From the NCBI GenBank assembly GCA_965656935.1, contig CBFHMG010000001.1:62001-126000 (forward strand): a DNA stretch of 64,000 bases, read 5' to 3'. This DNA is from M30B80 sp965656935. Its GTDB lineage: Bacteria > Pseudomonadota > Alphaproteobacteria > Rhodobacterales > Rhodobacteraceae. Made by a program: the position numbers and the translations under genes. Below the pieces are notes generated by a model. It was not told where the DNA came from. It saw only the letters and a program-made list of their open reading frames with translations, and did no database searches. Shown in pieces: positions 6,851 through 14,466 of this stretch; the first letter of the stretch is position 1; every line of letters starts with the position of its first letter.

Positions 6851-8263
6851 ATGGAGACCCTCCTGCTGTCCCGCATCCAATTTGCGGCCAATATCTCATT
6901 CCATATTCTGTTTCCGACAATCACCATCGCCCTTGGTTGGGTGTTGCTCTATCTCAGGGTGCGTTTCGCGCGCAGCCGTGATGAGAAATGGATGGATGCT
7001 TATCGTTTCTGGGTGAAGGTCTTTGCCCTTACCTTTGCGATGGGTGTGGTATCTGGCATCACAATGTCCTTTCAATTCGGCACCAACTGGCCCGGATTCA
7101 TGGAGACAGTCGGCAATATCGCAGGCCCGCTGCTGGCCTATGAGGTGCTGACGGCCTTCTTCCTTGAAGCGGTGTTTATCGGGATCATGCTGTTTGGCTT
7201 TTCCCGTGTGCCAGGCTGGCTGCATATCCTCGCGACAGGTTTGGTGGCCTTCGGGACCACGATGTCGGCTTTCTGGATTTTGGTCCTGAACAGCTGGATG
7301 CACACGCCCGCTGGTTTTGAGATGATTGATGGCGTGGCCCATGCCACCGATTGGCTGGCCATCATCTTCAACCCCTCCTTGCCGTATCGCTTCGTGCATA
7401 TGTTGCTGGCCTCTGGCCTGACCGTTGCCTTCTTGGTTGCCGGTCTTTCGGCGCTGCGCTGGCTGATGGGGGACCGCAAGGAAGACGTGAAAGCAACGCT
7501 CAAGCTTGGTGTTGTGCTGGGGGCCTTCCTGATCCCGATCCAGATTTATGCGGGCGATATGCACGGGTTGAACACGCTGGAATATCAGCCTCAGAAGGTC
7601 GCCGCGATGGAGGGCAACTGGGAGACCCAGACACATGTTCCCCTGCTCCTATTCGCTCTGCCCGATGAAGAGGCGCGCGAAAACAAGTTCGAGATCGGTA
7701 TTCCAAACCTCGCCTCGTTGATCCTGACCCATCATGCGGATGGGGAAGTGCCGGGTTTGAATGATTTTGTGGCCGAGGACGGGACAGTTTTGCACCCGCC
7801 TGTGGCCCCCGTCTTCTGGTCCTTCCGCGTGATGGTGGGCACGGGCATGGCGATGCTCTTGCTCAGCTGGGGGGCCTTTGCCCTGATGCGCTTGCGCCGC
7901 CAAAACGGGGAAAGCCTGTCTGTTGAAGGGCTGCCAAAAACCCTGCTCTATGTGCTTGTGCCCATGGCCTTCTCGGGTTGGGTGGCCACGCTTGCTGGCT
8001 GGTACACCACCGAGATTGGTCGCCAGCCATGGTTGGTCCAAGGTGTTATGACCACCGAAATGGCTGTGGCCGATGTGCCCGCGCCAATGGTGTTGAGCAC
8101 GCTGGTTATTTACCTGATGGTCTATGCGGCCCTGCTCGCGGCCTATATCGGCGTCTTGGTCTATCTCGCGCGCAAAGCTGCGCGTGGAGATGTGAAGCCG
8201 CAGCATGAGGATGGGCAAACCATTAATGACGCGGGCACAATTGCCCTCATGCCTGGAGAGTAA
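6851..8263 (+). CDS. cydA: Cytochrome bd-type ubiquinol oxidase subunit I (CioA/CydA)
   Basis: Inner-membrane quinol oxidase subunit that carries the hemes and reduces oxygen without pumping protons. It has 470 residues and about nine membrane segments. The conserved early His is in ISFHILFPT (H18/19), a second heme ligand His is in PYRFVHMLLASG, and the GRQPW motif is near residue 390. The Q-loop (MHGLNTLEYQPQKVAAMEGNWE onwards) is short, which fits the cyanide-insensitive (CIO) branch more than the long-loop E. coli type. Followed after 4 bases by cydB and preceded by a GbsR-type regulator. No CydX or CydDC genes lie nearby. Confidence 0.93.
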   Translation: METLLLSRIQFAANISFHILFPTITIALGWVLLYLRVRFARSRDEKWMDAYRFWVKVFALTFAMGVVSGITMSFQFGTNWPGFMETVGNIAGPLLAYEVLTAFFLEAVFIGIMLFGFSRVPGWLHILATGLVAFGTTMSAFWILVLNSWMHTPAGFEMIDGVAHATDWLAIIFNPSLPYRFVHMLLASGLTVAFLVAGLSALRWLMGDRKEDVKATLKLGVVLGAFLIPIQIYAGDMHGLNTLEYQPQKVAAMEGNWETQTHVPLLLFALPDEEARENKFEIGIPNLASLILTHHADGEVPGLNDFVAEDGTVLHPPVAPVFWSFRVMVGTGMAMLLLSWGAFALMRLRRQNGESLSVEGLPKTLLYVLVPMAFSGWVATLAGWYTTEIGRQPWLVQGVMTTEMAVADVPAPMVLSTLVIYLMVYAALLAAYIGVLVYLARKAARGDVKPQHEDGQTINDAGTIALMPGE

Positions 8264-8267
8264 GACC

Positions 8268-9281
8268 ATGATTGATATGTTCGGCGAGCCGACCATCTGG
8301 TTGCCATGGGCCTTTGCCTCTCTGATGGGGTTTTCGATCCTCGTCTATGTGGTTCTGGACGGGTTCGATCTTGGGGTGGGGCTGTTATTCCCCTTTGCCA
8401 GCGCCGAGGAGAAAGACCGCATGATCGGCTCCATTGGCCCCTTTTGGGATGCCAATGAAACATGGCTGGTCTTGGCTGTCGGGCTGCTGTTGGTGGCCTT
8501 CCCGACTGCGCATGGCATGATCCTGACAGCACTTTATCTGCCCGTATTCGTCATGCTGATCGGGCTGATCCTGCGCGGGGTCGCCTTCGAGTTTCGTGCC
8601 AAGGCCAGTATCAAGCATAAGGGCTTGTGGAACACGGCCTTCTTTACAGGGTCTTTAATGACCGCTTTGGCGCAGGGCTACATGCTTGGCATGTATATCA
8701 TGGGGCTGACATCGACCCCTTTGCATATCCTGTTTTCGGTTCTGACCGCAGGATGCCTTGTGGTCGGCTACAGCTTTATCGGATCGGTCTGGCTGGTGCA
8801 TAAGACCGAAGGGCTGTTGCAGTTCAAATCCATTGATTGGGCCAAGCGCAGCCTATGGGGGGCAATCATCGGTATCGGTGCTGTCTCGGCGGCCACACCT
8901 TTTGTCAGCACCCGTATCTTCGACAAATGGTTCACCTATCCCGAGGTGCTTTGGCTGGCGCCGCTGCCCTTGGTCTCCTTTGCGCTGATTGCCGCGCTCT
9001 GGGTTATGCTGCGCCGTATGCCTTTTGAGAATGATACAAAATCATGGCTGCCTTTTGCCATGGCAACGGGGCTGTTCATACTGGCCTATATCGGCTTGGC
9101 ATATAGCTTCTACCCCTATGTCGTGCCAGAGCAGCTGACCATCTACGAGGCGGCAGCCGCGCCTGAGAGCCTGTTTATCATCCTGATCGGAGCGATGTTT
9201 GTGGTGCCCATTATCGCGGGCTATTCGGTGCTGGCCTATACAATCTTCCGCGGCAAGGCGACCGAGCTGCGCTATGATTAA
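8268..9281 (+). CDS. cydB: Cytochrome bd-type ubiquinol oxidase subunit II
   Basis: Second membrane subunit of the bd oxidase, 337 residues with about eight or nine membrane helices. The start ATG 8268 (MIDMFGEPTIWLPWAFASLMG) follows the cydA stop by four bases; upstream in-frame codons overlap cydA and are not family-like. Typical motifs are LDGFDLGVG near residue 30, DANETWLV and GVAFEFR. A stem-loop in the 45-base gap separates it from the convergent mipZ gene. Confidence 0.94.
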   Translation: MIDMFGEPTIWLPWAFASLMGFSILVYVVLDGFDLGVGLLFPFASAEEKDRMIGSIGPFWDANETWLVLAVGLLLVAFPTAHGMILTALYLPVFVMLIGLILRGVAFEFRAKASIKHKGLWNTAFFTGSLMTALAQGYMLGMYIMGLTSTPLHILFSVLTAGCLVVGYSFIGSVWLVHKTEGLLQFKSIDWAKRSLWGAIIGIGAVSAATPFVSTRIFDKWFTYPEVLWLAPLPLVSFALIAALWVMLRRMPFENDTKSWLPFAMATGLFILAYIGLAYSFYPYVVPEQLTIYEAAAAPESLFIILIGAMFVVPIIAGYSVLAYTIFRGKATELRYD

Positions 9282-9326
9282 AGCGTTCCGCCTCTATCCG
9301 ATGTTTCAGGTCAAAGGCGGGGCGTT
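9282..9326. terminator. Stem-loop between convergent cydB and mipZ
   Basis: AGCGTTCCGCCT (9282-9293) pairs with AGGCGGGGCGTT (9315-9326) over 12 positions with three G-U pairs in the plus-strand RNA. It fills the gap between the two stops exactly. No U-run follows on the plus strand, so termination strength is uncertain. Confidence 0.45.
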
Positions 9327-10136
9327 CTAAAAATCGACCTCAACACCGGGTAGGTTGATCTCTTTGATCAGGTCGCGCAATTCCTGACGGGCGGCCACAT
9401 TCGACATGTTCAACCGATCAACGCCCAATTCGCGCAGATCAAGCAATGTCATGCCCGTTGGGAATAATTCACGGAAGATCACGCGCTCGGAAAAACCTGC
9501 AGCGACACGAAACCCGATCCGCTTGGACAGGTTCTCGAGCGCTTTGCCGACCTTGCGTTTGTTATGCATCTGCTGTGCGCCCAAACGGTTGCGCACCACG
9601 ATCCAATCGAAAGCCTGAAGGCCTGCCTTGGCGCGCAGCTTGCGCGAATGCCAGACCATCTCCGAATACACACTAGGGCCTGCGATCTCATAGGTTTCGG
9701 GATTGATCCGCGCCAGCAGATCGAAATCCACAAAGCTGTCATTCATCGGCGTGACCAGAGTATCCGCAAGGGAATGGGCCACTTGGCTCAGGCGGGTATG
9801 CGAGCCCGGGCAATCGATGATGATGAAATCGCAATTCGATTCCAATTCAGCCACAGCAGCCGAAAGGCGGCGATCATAGATATTCTCGCCCTCGGATAAC
9901 TGATCAGGCTCGATATTGGGCAATTCCATCAAGATCGGGCAGGCAATGTCCAAGCCCTTGGTCTTGATCGTATTTTGGCGGTTTTCGATATAGCGGTGAA
10001 AGCTGCGCTGGCGCAGGTCGAGATCAAGCCCACCAACCGTATGCCCCATCCGCGACAGGGCTGTTGCAACATGCATTGCAGTGGTCGATTTGCCCGAGCC
10101 ACCCTTTTCGTTTCCAAAAACTATAATATGCGCCAC
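9327..10136 (-). CDS. mipZ: Division-plane positioning ATPase MipZ
   Basis: ParA/MinD-superfamily ATPase that forms a gradient from the ParB-bound poles and blocks FtsZ assembly away from midcell; it replaces MinCD in many alphaproteobacteria. It has 269 residues. The start is GTG 10136 (MAHIIVFGNEKGGSGKST), preceded by AGGGG about 8 bases upstream; the in-frame codons further upstream are not family-like. The deviant Walker A GNEKGGSGKST is at residues 8-18, LDLDLRQ and DFIIIDCPG are the switch/Walker B segments, and the C-terminal helices are complete. It stands alone on the minus strand between convergent cydB and the ribosomal operon. Confidence 0.9.
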   Translation of the reverse strand: MAHIIVFGNEKGGSGKSTTAMHVATALSRMGHTVGGLDLDLRQRSFHRYIENRQNTIKTKGLDIACPILMELPNIEPDQLSEGENIYDRRLSAAVAELESNCDFIIIDCPGSHTRLSQVAHSLADTLVTPMNDSFVDFDLLARINPETYEIAGPSVYSEMVWHSRKLRAKAGLQAFDWIVVRNRLGAQQMHNKRKVGKALENLSKRIGFRVAAGFSERVIFRELFPTGMTLLDLRELGVDRLNMSNVAARQELRDLIKEINLPGVEVDF

Positions 10137-10286
10137 GGCCTGACCCCTGATCCCTATGCTTTGCCCTATATTGTAGGGCCAGCAGATTTTCACCCAATAT
10201 AAGGGAGGTGTCGCTCGGTGTTAAGCGGGAAACAGCCCAATCGGGACAGTCGTTGCAAATCTGCTTGCTGCGGGTCGCCCAAACGA

Positions 10287-10316
10287 AAAACGCCGCCCCC
10301 AAAGGAGCGGCGTTTT
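10287..10316 (-). terminator. Intrinsic terminator of the rplS-rpmE unit
   Basis: AACGCCGC (10289-10296) pairs with GCGGCGTT (10307-10314), with A-runs on the plus-strand left side giving a U-run in the minus-strand transcript. It lies 21 bases after the rpmE stop. Confidence 0.85.
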
Positions 10317-10337
10317 GCATCTCGAACAAGCTTGGGC

Positions 10338-10559
10338 TTAGAAGCCGAGGCCTTCGTATTTCTTTTTGAACTTCGATACACGGCCGCCAGTATCCAGCAG
10401 ACGTGCGCCGCCACCTGTCCAAGCAGGGTGTGCGGTCGGGTCGATATCGAGTGCGAGCATGTCGCCCTCGGCGCCCCAAGTCGATTTCATCTGCAGCACA
10501 GTGCCATCGGTCATTTTGACGTCGATGACGTGATAATCGGGATGGATATCCTTTTTCAT
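10338..10559 (-). CDS. rpmE: 50S ribosomal protein L31
   Basis: Large-subunit protein at the intersubunit bridge, 73 residues, beginning MKKDIHPDYHVIDV and ending with the conserved TGGRVSKFKKKYEGLGF. There is no cysteine at all, so it is the zinc-free (C-minus) form. It lies 11 bases after rplS on the same strand and is followed by a strong terminator. Confidence 0.95.
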   Translation of the reverse strand: MKKDIHPDYHVIDVKMTDGTVLQMKSTWGAEGDMLALDIDPTAHPAWTGGGARLLDTGGRVSKFKKKYEGLGF

Positions 10560-10570
10560 CGTGTCTCTCC

Positions 10571-10960
10571 TCAGGCTTTGGCGGCTTTGGCGCCGGGTGC
10601 GCGATAGTTTGTCTTCTCGGCGATACGTGCGGACTTACCGCGACGCTCACGCAAGTAGTACAGCTTGGCGCGGCGAACTTTACCGCGACGAACAACTTCG
10701 ATCGAGTCGATATTGGTCGAGTAAAGCGGGAAAACGCGTTCAACGCCTTCGCCGAAAGAAATCTTGCGGACTGTGAAGCTGCCGGCAATGCCAGACCCGT
10801 TCTTACGGCTGATGCAAACGCCTTCATACATCTGTACGCGGCTACGGCTGCCTTCGGTCACTTTGAAGCCAACGCGAATGGTGTCGCCAGCTTTGAAATC
10901 GGGAATGTCTTTCCCGAGGGCGGCGATTTGATCCGCCTCGATTTGTGCGATCAGGTCCAT
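10571..10960 (-). CDS. rplS: 50S ribosomal protein L19
   Basis: Large-subunit protein at the 30S-50S interface. It has 129 residues with the family blocks FKAGDTIRV, EGVCISRKNGSG, FTVRKISFGEGVERVFPLYS and VRRGKVRRAKLYYLR. An AAAGGAGA Shine-Dalgarno precedes the start. It is separated from trmD by 251 bases that can fold strongly on the minus strand, unlike the close trmD-rplS spacing of many bacteria. rpmE follows 11 bases downstream. Confidence 0.96.
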   Translation of the reverse strand: MDLIAQIEADQIAALGKDIPDFKAGDTIRVGFKVTEGSRSRVQMYEGVCISRKNGSGIAGSFTVRKISFGEGVERVFPLYSTNIDSIEVVRRGKVRRAKLYYLRERRGKSARIAEKTNYRAPGAKAAKA

Positions 10961-11097
10961 GGACCATCTCCTTTGATATGCTCACGGTTTTCCCGCGAAG
11001 TTGGTTCGTGCTCTCGAGAGCTCTGGTCTTCGACCGGGTCCGCCTATGTCCCATTCGGGGGCGCCCGCCAGAGGTCCGGCAAACTATTCTTTTTAGC

Positions 11098-11152
11098 CTG
11101 TTATCCCGCCCGCGCCTTGCGCCGAAGTTTCGCATGGGCAAACAGATAACAG
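11098..11152 (-). promoter_or_regulatory. Structured leader RNA ahead of rplS (candidate)
   Basis: Read on the minus strand, CTGTTATC (11152-11145) pairs perfectly with GATAACAG (11105-11098). Inside it, GCCC pairs with GGGC and TGCG with CGCA, giving nested tiers around an AAACTTCGG loop. It lies in the 251-base trmD-rplS interval, about 140 bases before rplS. Ribosomal-protein leaders with autoregulatory folds are known elsewhere; assignment here is inference. Confidence 0.45.
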
Positions 11153-11211
11153 ATCCGATCAACCGATTCCGGCTGCGGATGGGTGGCGTATAAGCGGGAA
11201 TGGGGGTGCGA

Positions 11212-12039
11212 TCAACCCTTTGTAGGCGGGGCTTTGCTATTGTTTTGCAGATAATCCTGCCAAAGATCAGGCCTGCGCTCACGGGTCAGTTTCTCACCCT
11301 CGGCGCGGCGCCATTTCTCGATCTCGCCGTGATGCCCCGAGAGCAACACGTCTGGTATCTCCAAGCCCCGCCATTCGGCAGGTTTGGTATATTGTGGATG
11401 TTCCAGCAAACCGCTGGAAAAGCTCTCCTCCTCGGTGGAGGCGGCATTCCCCAAAACACCGGGGATCAAGCGCACGGTGGCGTCAATCAGGGCTTGGGCT
11501 GCAATCTCGCCGCCTGTCAGGACGAAATCACCAATCGAGACTTCTTCCAGCGCGTAATGGTCGATCACACGTTGGTCCACGCCTTCAAAACGACCGCAAA
11601 GCAATGTCATCCCTTCGGCATTGGCAAAGCGGGCTGCATCGGCTTGGGTCAGGGGTTTGCCGCGCGGGGAAAGGTAAACGCGCGGCCAGCGGGCGGGATC
11701 ATCAGGCGTGCCTGCCATGGCCATATCCAAGGCACGGCCAAGCACATCGGGGCGCATCACAAGGCCCGCACCACCGCCTGCGGGCGTATCATCCACATTG
11801 CGATGCTTGCCTGCACCAAAGATGCGTAGATCAATCGGCTCAAGCGCCCAAAGCCCGTGTTGCAGTGCCTTGCCTGTCAGTGATGCGCCCAAAACACCGG
11901 GGAAGGCCTCGGGGAACAAGGTCAGCACCTTGGCGCACCAAGCCCCTTTGAGGCGGGGTGTTTCCGCCATCAGGTCGCGCGGTTTCAGGTTTGCCGAAAT
12001 CGACATCCGTCCATGGGATCGGTTCGGCGCGTCACTCAT
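11212..12039 (-). CDS. trmD: tRNA (guanine-N1-)-methyltransferase
   Basis: Makes m1G37 next to the anticodon using SAM through a trefoil-knot fold, preventing frameshifts. Start chosen at ATG 12039 (MSDAPNRSHGRMSIS), 275 residues, which overlaps the rimM stop by eight bases; MAETPRLK at 11970 is a shorter alternative. Core motifs are VLTLFPEAFPGVLG, KHRNVDDTPAGGGAGLVMR, LCGRFEGVDQRV, GDFVLTGGEIAA and LLEHPQYTKP. The roughly 30-residue N-terminal lead before the usual start resembles other roseobacter TrmDs as I recall them. Confidence 0.94.
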   Translation of the reverse strand: MSDAPNRSHGRMSISANLKPRDLMAETPRLKGAWCAKVLTLFPEAFPGVLGASLTGKALQHGLWALEPIDLRIFGAGKHRNVDDTPAGGGAGLVMRPDVLGRALDMAMAGTPDDPARWPRVYLSPRGKPLTQADAARFANAEGMTLLCGRFEGVDQRVIDHYALEEVSIGDFVLTGGEIAAQALIDATVRLIPGVLGNAASTEEESFSSGLLEHPQYTKPAEWRGLEIPDVLLSGHHGEIEKWRRAEGEKLTRERRPDLWQDYLQNNSKAPPTKG

Positions 12040-12541
12040 CGAACAACCCCTCAGGCGGGTCGATGATGATGCGGCTGCTTGCCAGATCGACGGTTGGCAC
12101 GATCTCTTTGGTGAAGGGCACAAGAACCGTGCCTTTCTGGCCTTTGGCGCGAACCTCCAGCAGATCGGTTGCACCATGGTTATGGACCGCATGCACGCGT
12201 CCGCAATCCTCACCGCCCGTATCCATGACAGAGAGGCCGATCAGATCGGCATAGTAATATTCATCATCGGGCAAATTGGGCAGCATATCGCGGGGCGCGA
12301 ACAGCCTGACACCACGCATGGCATCGGCCTCTTCCTTGCTGGAGATGCCCGATAGCCGCGCGGCAAAGCCCGTTTTGACCGAACGCGTGATTTTCACGGT
12401 GAATTGGCGGCTGCCATCCTCGGAAGACAGGGGGCCATAATCCCCGATCGCGCCGGGGTCGGCACAGAAGCTCTTGAGGCGCACTTCACCGCGCACTCCG
12501 AAAGATCCTGCAATTGCGCCTACGCAGACTTTTTCGGTCAT
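12032..12541 (-). CDS. rimM: 16S rRNA processing protein RimM
   Basis: Ribosome maturation factor that binds S19 and helps assemble the 30S head. It has 169 residues: an N-terminal RimM domain (VCVGAIAGSFGVRGEVRLKSF) and a C-terminal PRC-barrel (YYYADLIGLSVMDTGG to FTKEIVPTVDLASSRIII). It overlaps trmD by eight bases and follows rpsP by 91 bases, the classical rpsP-rimM-trmD order. Confidence 0.95.
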   Translation of the reverse strand: MTEKVCVGAIAGSFGVRGEVRLKSFCADPGAIGDYGPLSSEDGSRQFTVKITRSVKTGFAARLSGISSKEEADAMRGVRLFAPRDMLPNLPDDEYYYADLIGLSVMDTGGEDCGRVHAVHNHGATDLLEVRAKGQKGTVLVPFTKEIVPTVDLASSRIIIDPPEGLFDE

Positions 12542-12632
12542 GCTCTCACCAGATGCGAAGGGGTTTCCCTTTTGGGGAAGGCGCCACCCGACCCCAAGGG
12601 CCGGATGACGGAGATATCAAAGCAGCCCGAAA

Positions 12633-13076
12633 TTACTCGGTTACTTCTTCTGCCGCTGCTTCCTCGGCGGGAGCTTCCTCAGCAGGTGCTTCTTCTACTG
12701 CAGGCTCTTCAGCAGGGGCTTTTGCAGCTTCTTCAGCGGCAGCGATTTTCGCAGCTTTTTCTTCAGCGCGCTCAGTCGCCTTCTTGCCAGGAACGGCTTT
12801 CTTGGCGTTGTTACGCTCTTTCTTCTCGAGAACGCCTGCGGCTTCGAGGAAGCGCGATACACGGTCGGTTGGCTGTGCGCCTTCGCCGAGCCAGTACTGA
12901 ACACGCTCCATATTCATTTTCACGCGCTCTTCGCTGTCCTTGGGCAGGAGCGGGTTATATGTGCCGAGCTTCTCGATGAAGCGGCCATCACGTGGCATGC
13001 GGCTGTCGGAAGCCACGATCGAGTAGAAGGGGCGCTTTTTGGAGCCGCCGCGTGCGAGACGAATTTTCATTGCCAT
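12633..13076 (-). CDS. rpsP: 30S ribosomal protein S16 with acidic Ala/Glu-rich tail
   Basis: Small-subunit assembly protein. Residues 1-85 are canonical S16 (MAMKIRLARGGSKKRPFYSI, DSRMPRDGRFIEKLGTYNP, YWLGEGAQPTDRV). Residues from about 100 to 147 form an extension made almost entirely of Ala, Glu, Lys and Pro with repeated EEAPAEE units, giving 147 residues against about 80-90 in E. coli. Such tails occur in other alphaproteobacteria. First gene of the rpsP-rimM-trmD run. Confidence 0.96.
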   Translation of the reverse strand: MAMKIRLARGGSKKRPFYSIVASDSRMPRDGRFIEKLGTYNPLLPKDSEERVKMNMERVQYWLGEGAQPTDRVSRFLEAAGVLEKKERNNAKKAVPGKKATERAEEKAAKIAAAEEAAKAPAEEPAVEEAPAEEAPAEEAAAEEVTE

Positions 13077-13118
13077 GGGTTTAGTTCTCCTTTGAAGGCA
13101 TTGGGTTGGGCGTTGGTA

Positions 13119-13424
13119 TCATTGCCCGTTTTCTTGGTGTTCTTCGTGATGCTGGATCACTTCCCGAATAACGAATTTCAGGAATTTCTTGGCGAATTCG
13201 GGGTCGAGATCGGCCCGTTTCGCAAGGTCTTCTAGCCGTGCGATCTGCGCGGTCTCTCGCGAGGGATCGGACGGGGGAAGGGCGTGTTCGGCTTTGAGTT
13301 TCCCCACGGCCTGTGTGTGTTTGAACCGCTCACCGAGCGTATAAACAAGGATTGCATCCAGACGGTCGATCGACTCGCGGTGCTCCTTGAGCACCTCGGC
13401 TGCTTGATTGACGGGATCAGTCAT
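13119..13424 (-). CDS. Chorismate mutase (AroQ fold)
   Basis: Converts chorismate to prephenate in Phe/Tyr synthesis. It is a 101-residue all-helical protein with the AroQ pattern: HRESIDRLDAILVYTLGERF, the KLKAEHALPPSDPSRE segment and a C-terminal helix FAKKFLKFVIREVIQHH. It is a monofunctional mutase with no prephenate dehydratase domain. The start overlaps the stop of the upstream GNAT gene (ATGA) and it precedes rpsP by 42 bases, so it belongs to the ffh-led minus-strand run. Confidence 0.88.
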   Translation of the reverse strand: MTDPVNQAAEVLKEHRESIDRLDAILVYTLGERFKHTQAVGKLKAEHALPPSDPSRETAQIARLEDLAKRADLDPEFAKKFLKFVIREVIQHHEEHQENGQ

Positions 13425-13921
13425 TGCAATCTCCCTGCGCGGCGGAATGGTCTCATGCCAATTGGTGAGGCCTCTGACGTCTCATCGGGAACAAAACCCA
13501 GTTTTTCGGCAACGCGGGCAGAGGCGTGATTTTCAGGGTGCACCGTGACAATCAGCTCAGGTCCTTGCCATGCATCAAGCACGGCCTGCGCGGCCTCGGT
13601 GGCGATGCCTTGGCCTTCATATTGGCCATCCCAAAGCGTCCAAGTCAGCTCGATCGGATCGGTGTCATCGGCCTGCATCACACCGACATGGCCAATGCCA
13701 TCTGAATCATAGGTGATCGTGTAGCGTCCAAATCCGCGCAAAGGCCATTGGCCCGCCATGGACAAAAAGCGGTCAACAACCTGTCTACGCGGTTTCGGGC
13801 CGCCAACCCCGCCTGTGCGTGGCCCTGTATAATAGGCGACATAGGCCTCCAGATCGCAAAGCTGCGGCAGGCGCAGATGTAGACGCGCGGTGTCGATGGT
13901 TTCGGGAAGCAAGGGGGTCAT
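13421..13921 (-). CDS. GNAT acetyltransferase, RimJ/RimL type (copy 1)
   Basis: A 166-residue acetyl-CoA-dependent N-acetyltransferase. Visible family features are the N-terminal TARLHLRLPQLCDLEAYVAYY, the beta-strand RYTITYDSDGIGHVGVMQ, and the acetyl-CoA motif region GQGIATEAAQAVLDAW followed by HPENHASARVAEKLGFV. The substrate is unknown; ribosomal-protein or other N-terminal acetylation is one possibility because of the translation-gene context. It overlaps its neighbours on both sides through ATGA junctions and is a diverged tandem relative of the next gene. Confidence 0.82.
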   Translation of the reverse strand: MTPLLPETIDTARLHLRLPQLCDLEAYVAYYTGPRTGGVGGPKPRRQVVDRFLSMAGQWPLRGFGRYTITYDSDGIGHVGVMQADDTDPIELTWTLWDGQYEGQGIATEAAQAVLDAWQGPELIVTVHPENHASARVAEKLGFVPDETSEASPIGMRPFRRAGRLQ

Positions 13922-14466
13922 GCTGCCAAGACCTCCGACGGGGCGGGGTGGCGCCAGACTTGGATGTCCTCGTCGCGCTCGGGCTTGGCGGCGGCCTTGT
14001 CATGCCAGCAATCAAGACGTGCAGCCAGAGCCAGCGAGCGTGTGTTGCGCGCATCGATATAGGACACGGCTGTTGTCCATCCCAGATCGGCATAGGCATG
14101 GCGGCGCAAGGCAAGCACGGCCTCATGCGCAAAGCCTTTGCCTTCGGCCTTGGCGGACCAAATGGTCCAACCCAATTCTGTCTCGGGCCAGTCGCCGGGA
14201 TGCCATGGGCCTGCCGACCCAATGGTTTCGCCCGTTGCCTTCTCAATAAGAACAAAGCTGCCATAGCCGCGCAAATGCCAATGACCTGTCAGGATCGCCA
14301 GAATACGCCATGCATGGCCCATATCCTTATCCGCACCACCGCCGACATATTGCGCCCGCTCAGACGTCACAAAAGGCACGATAGACTCGAAATCGGAGGC
14401 CTGCGGCGCACGCAGCGTGAGGCGCTCGGTCTCTAGGATCGGGGTGTCGATAAGGCGGGCTGTCAT
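13918..14466 (-). CDS. GNAT acetyltransferase, RimJ/RimL type (copy 2)
   Basis: A 182-residue GNAT protein, parallel in layout to the preceding entry: LETERLTLRAPQASDFESI at the start, GYGSFVLIEKATGETIGSAG, and the acetyl-CoA loop AEGKGFAHEAVLALRRHAY followed by IDARNTRSLALAARL. The two copies share order and placement but are clearly diverged, so this is an old duplication. The ATG overlaps the ffh stop (ATGA). Substrate not known. Confidence 0.82.
   Translation of the reverse strand: MTARLIDTPILETERLTLRAPQASDFESIVPFVTSERAQYVGGGADKDMGHAWRILAILTGHWHLRGYGSFVLIEKATGETIGSAGPWHPGDWPETELGWTIWSAKAEGKGFAHEAVLALRRHAYADLGWTTAVSYIDARNTRSLALAARLDCWHDKAAAKPERDEDIQVWRHPAPSEVLAA

Noticed and set aside
12657..12760. 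Tandem repeat in the DNA of the rpsP 3' end
   Set aside because: The repetition follows from Ala/Glu codons in the S16 tail and is already explained by the coding sequence.
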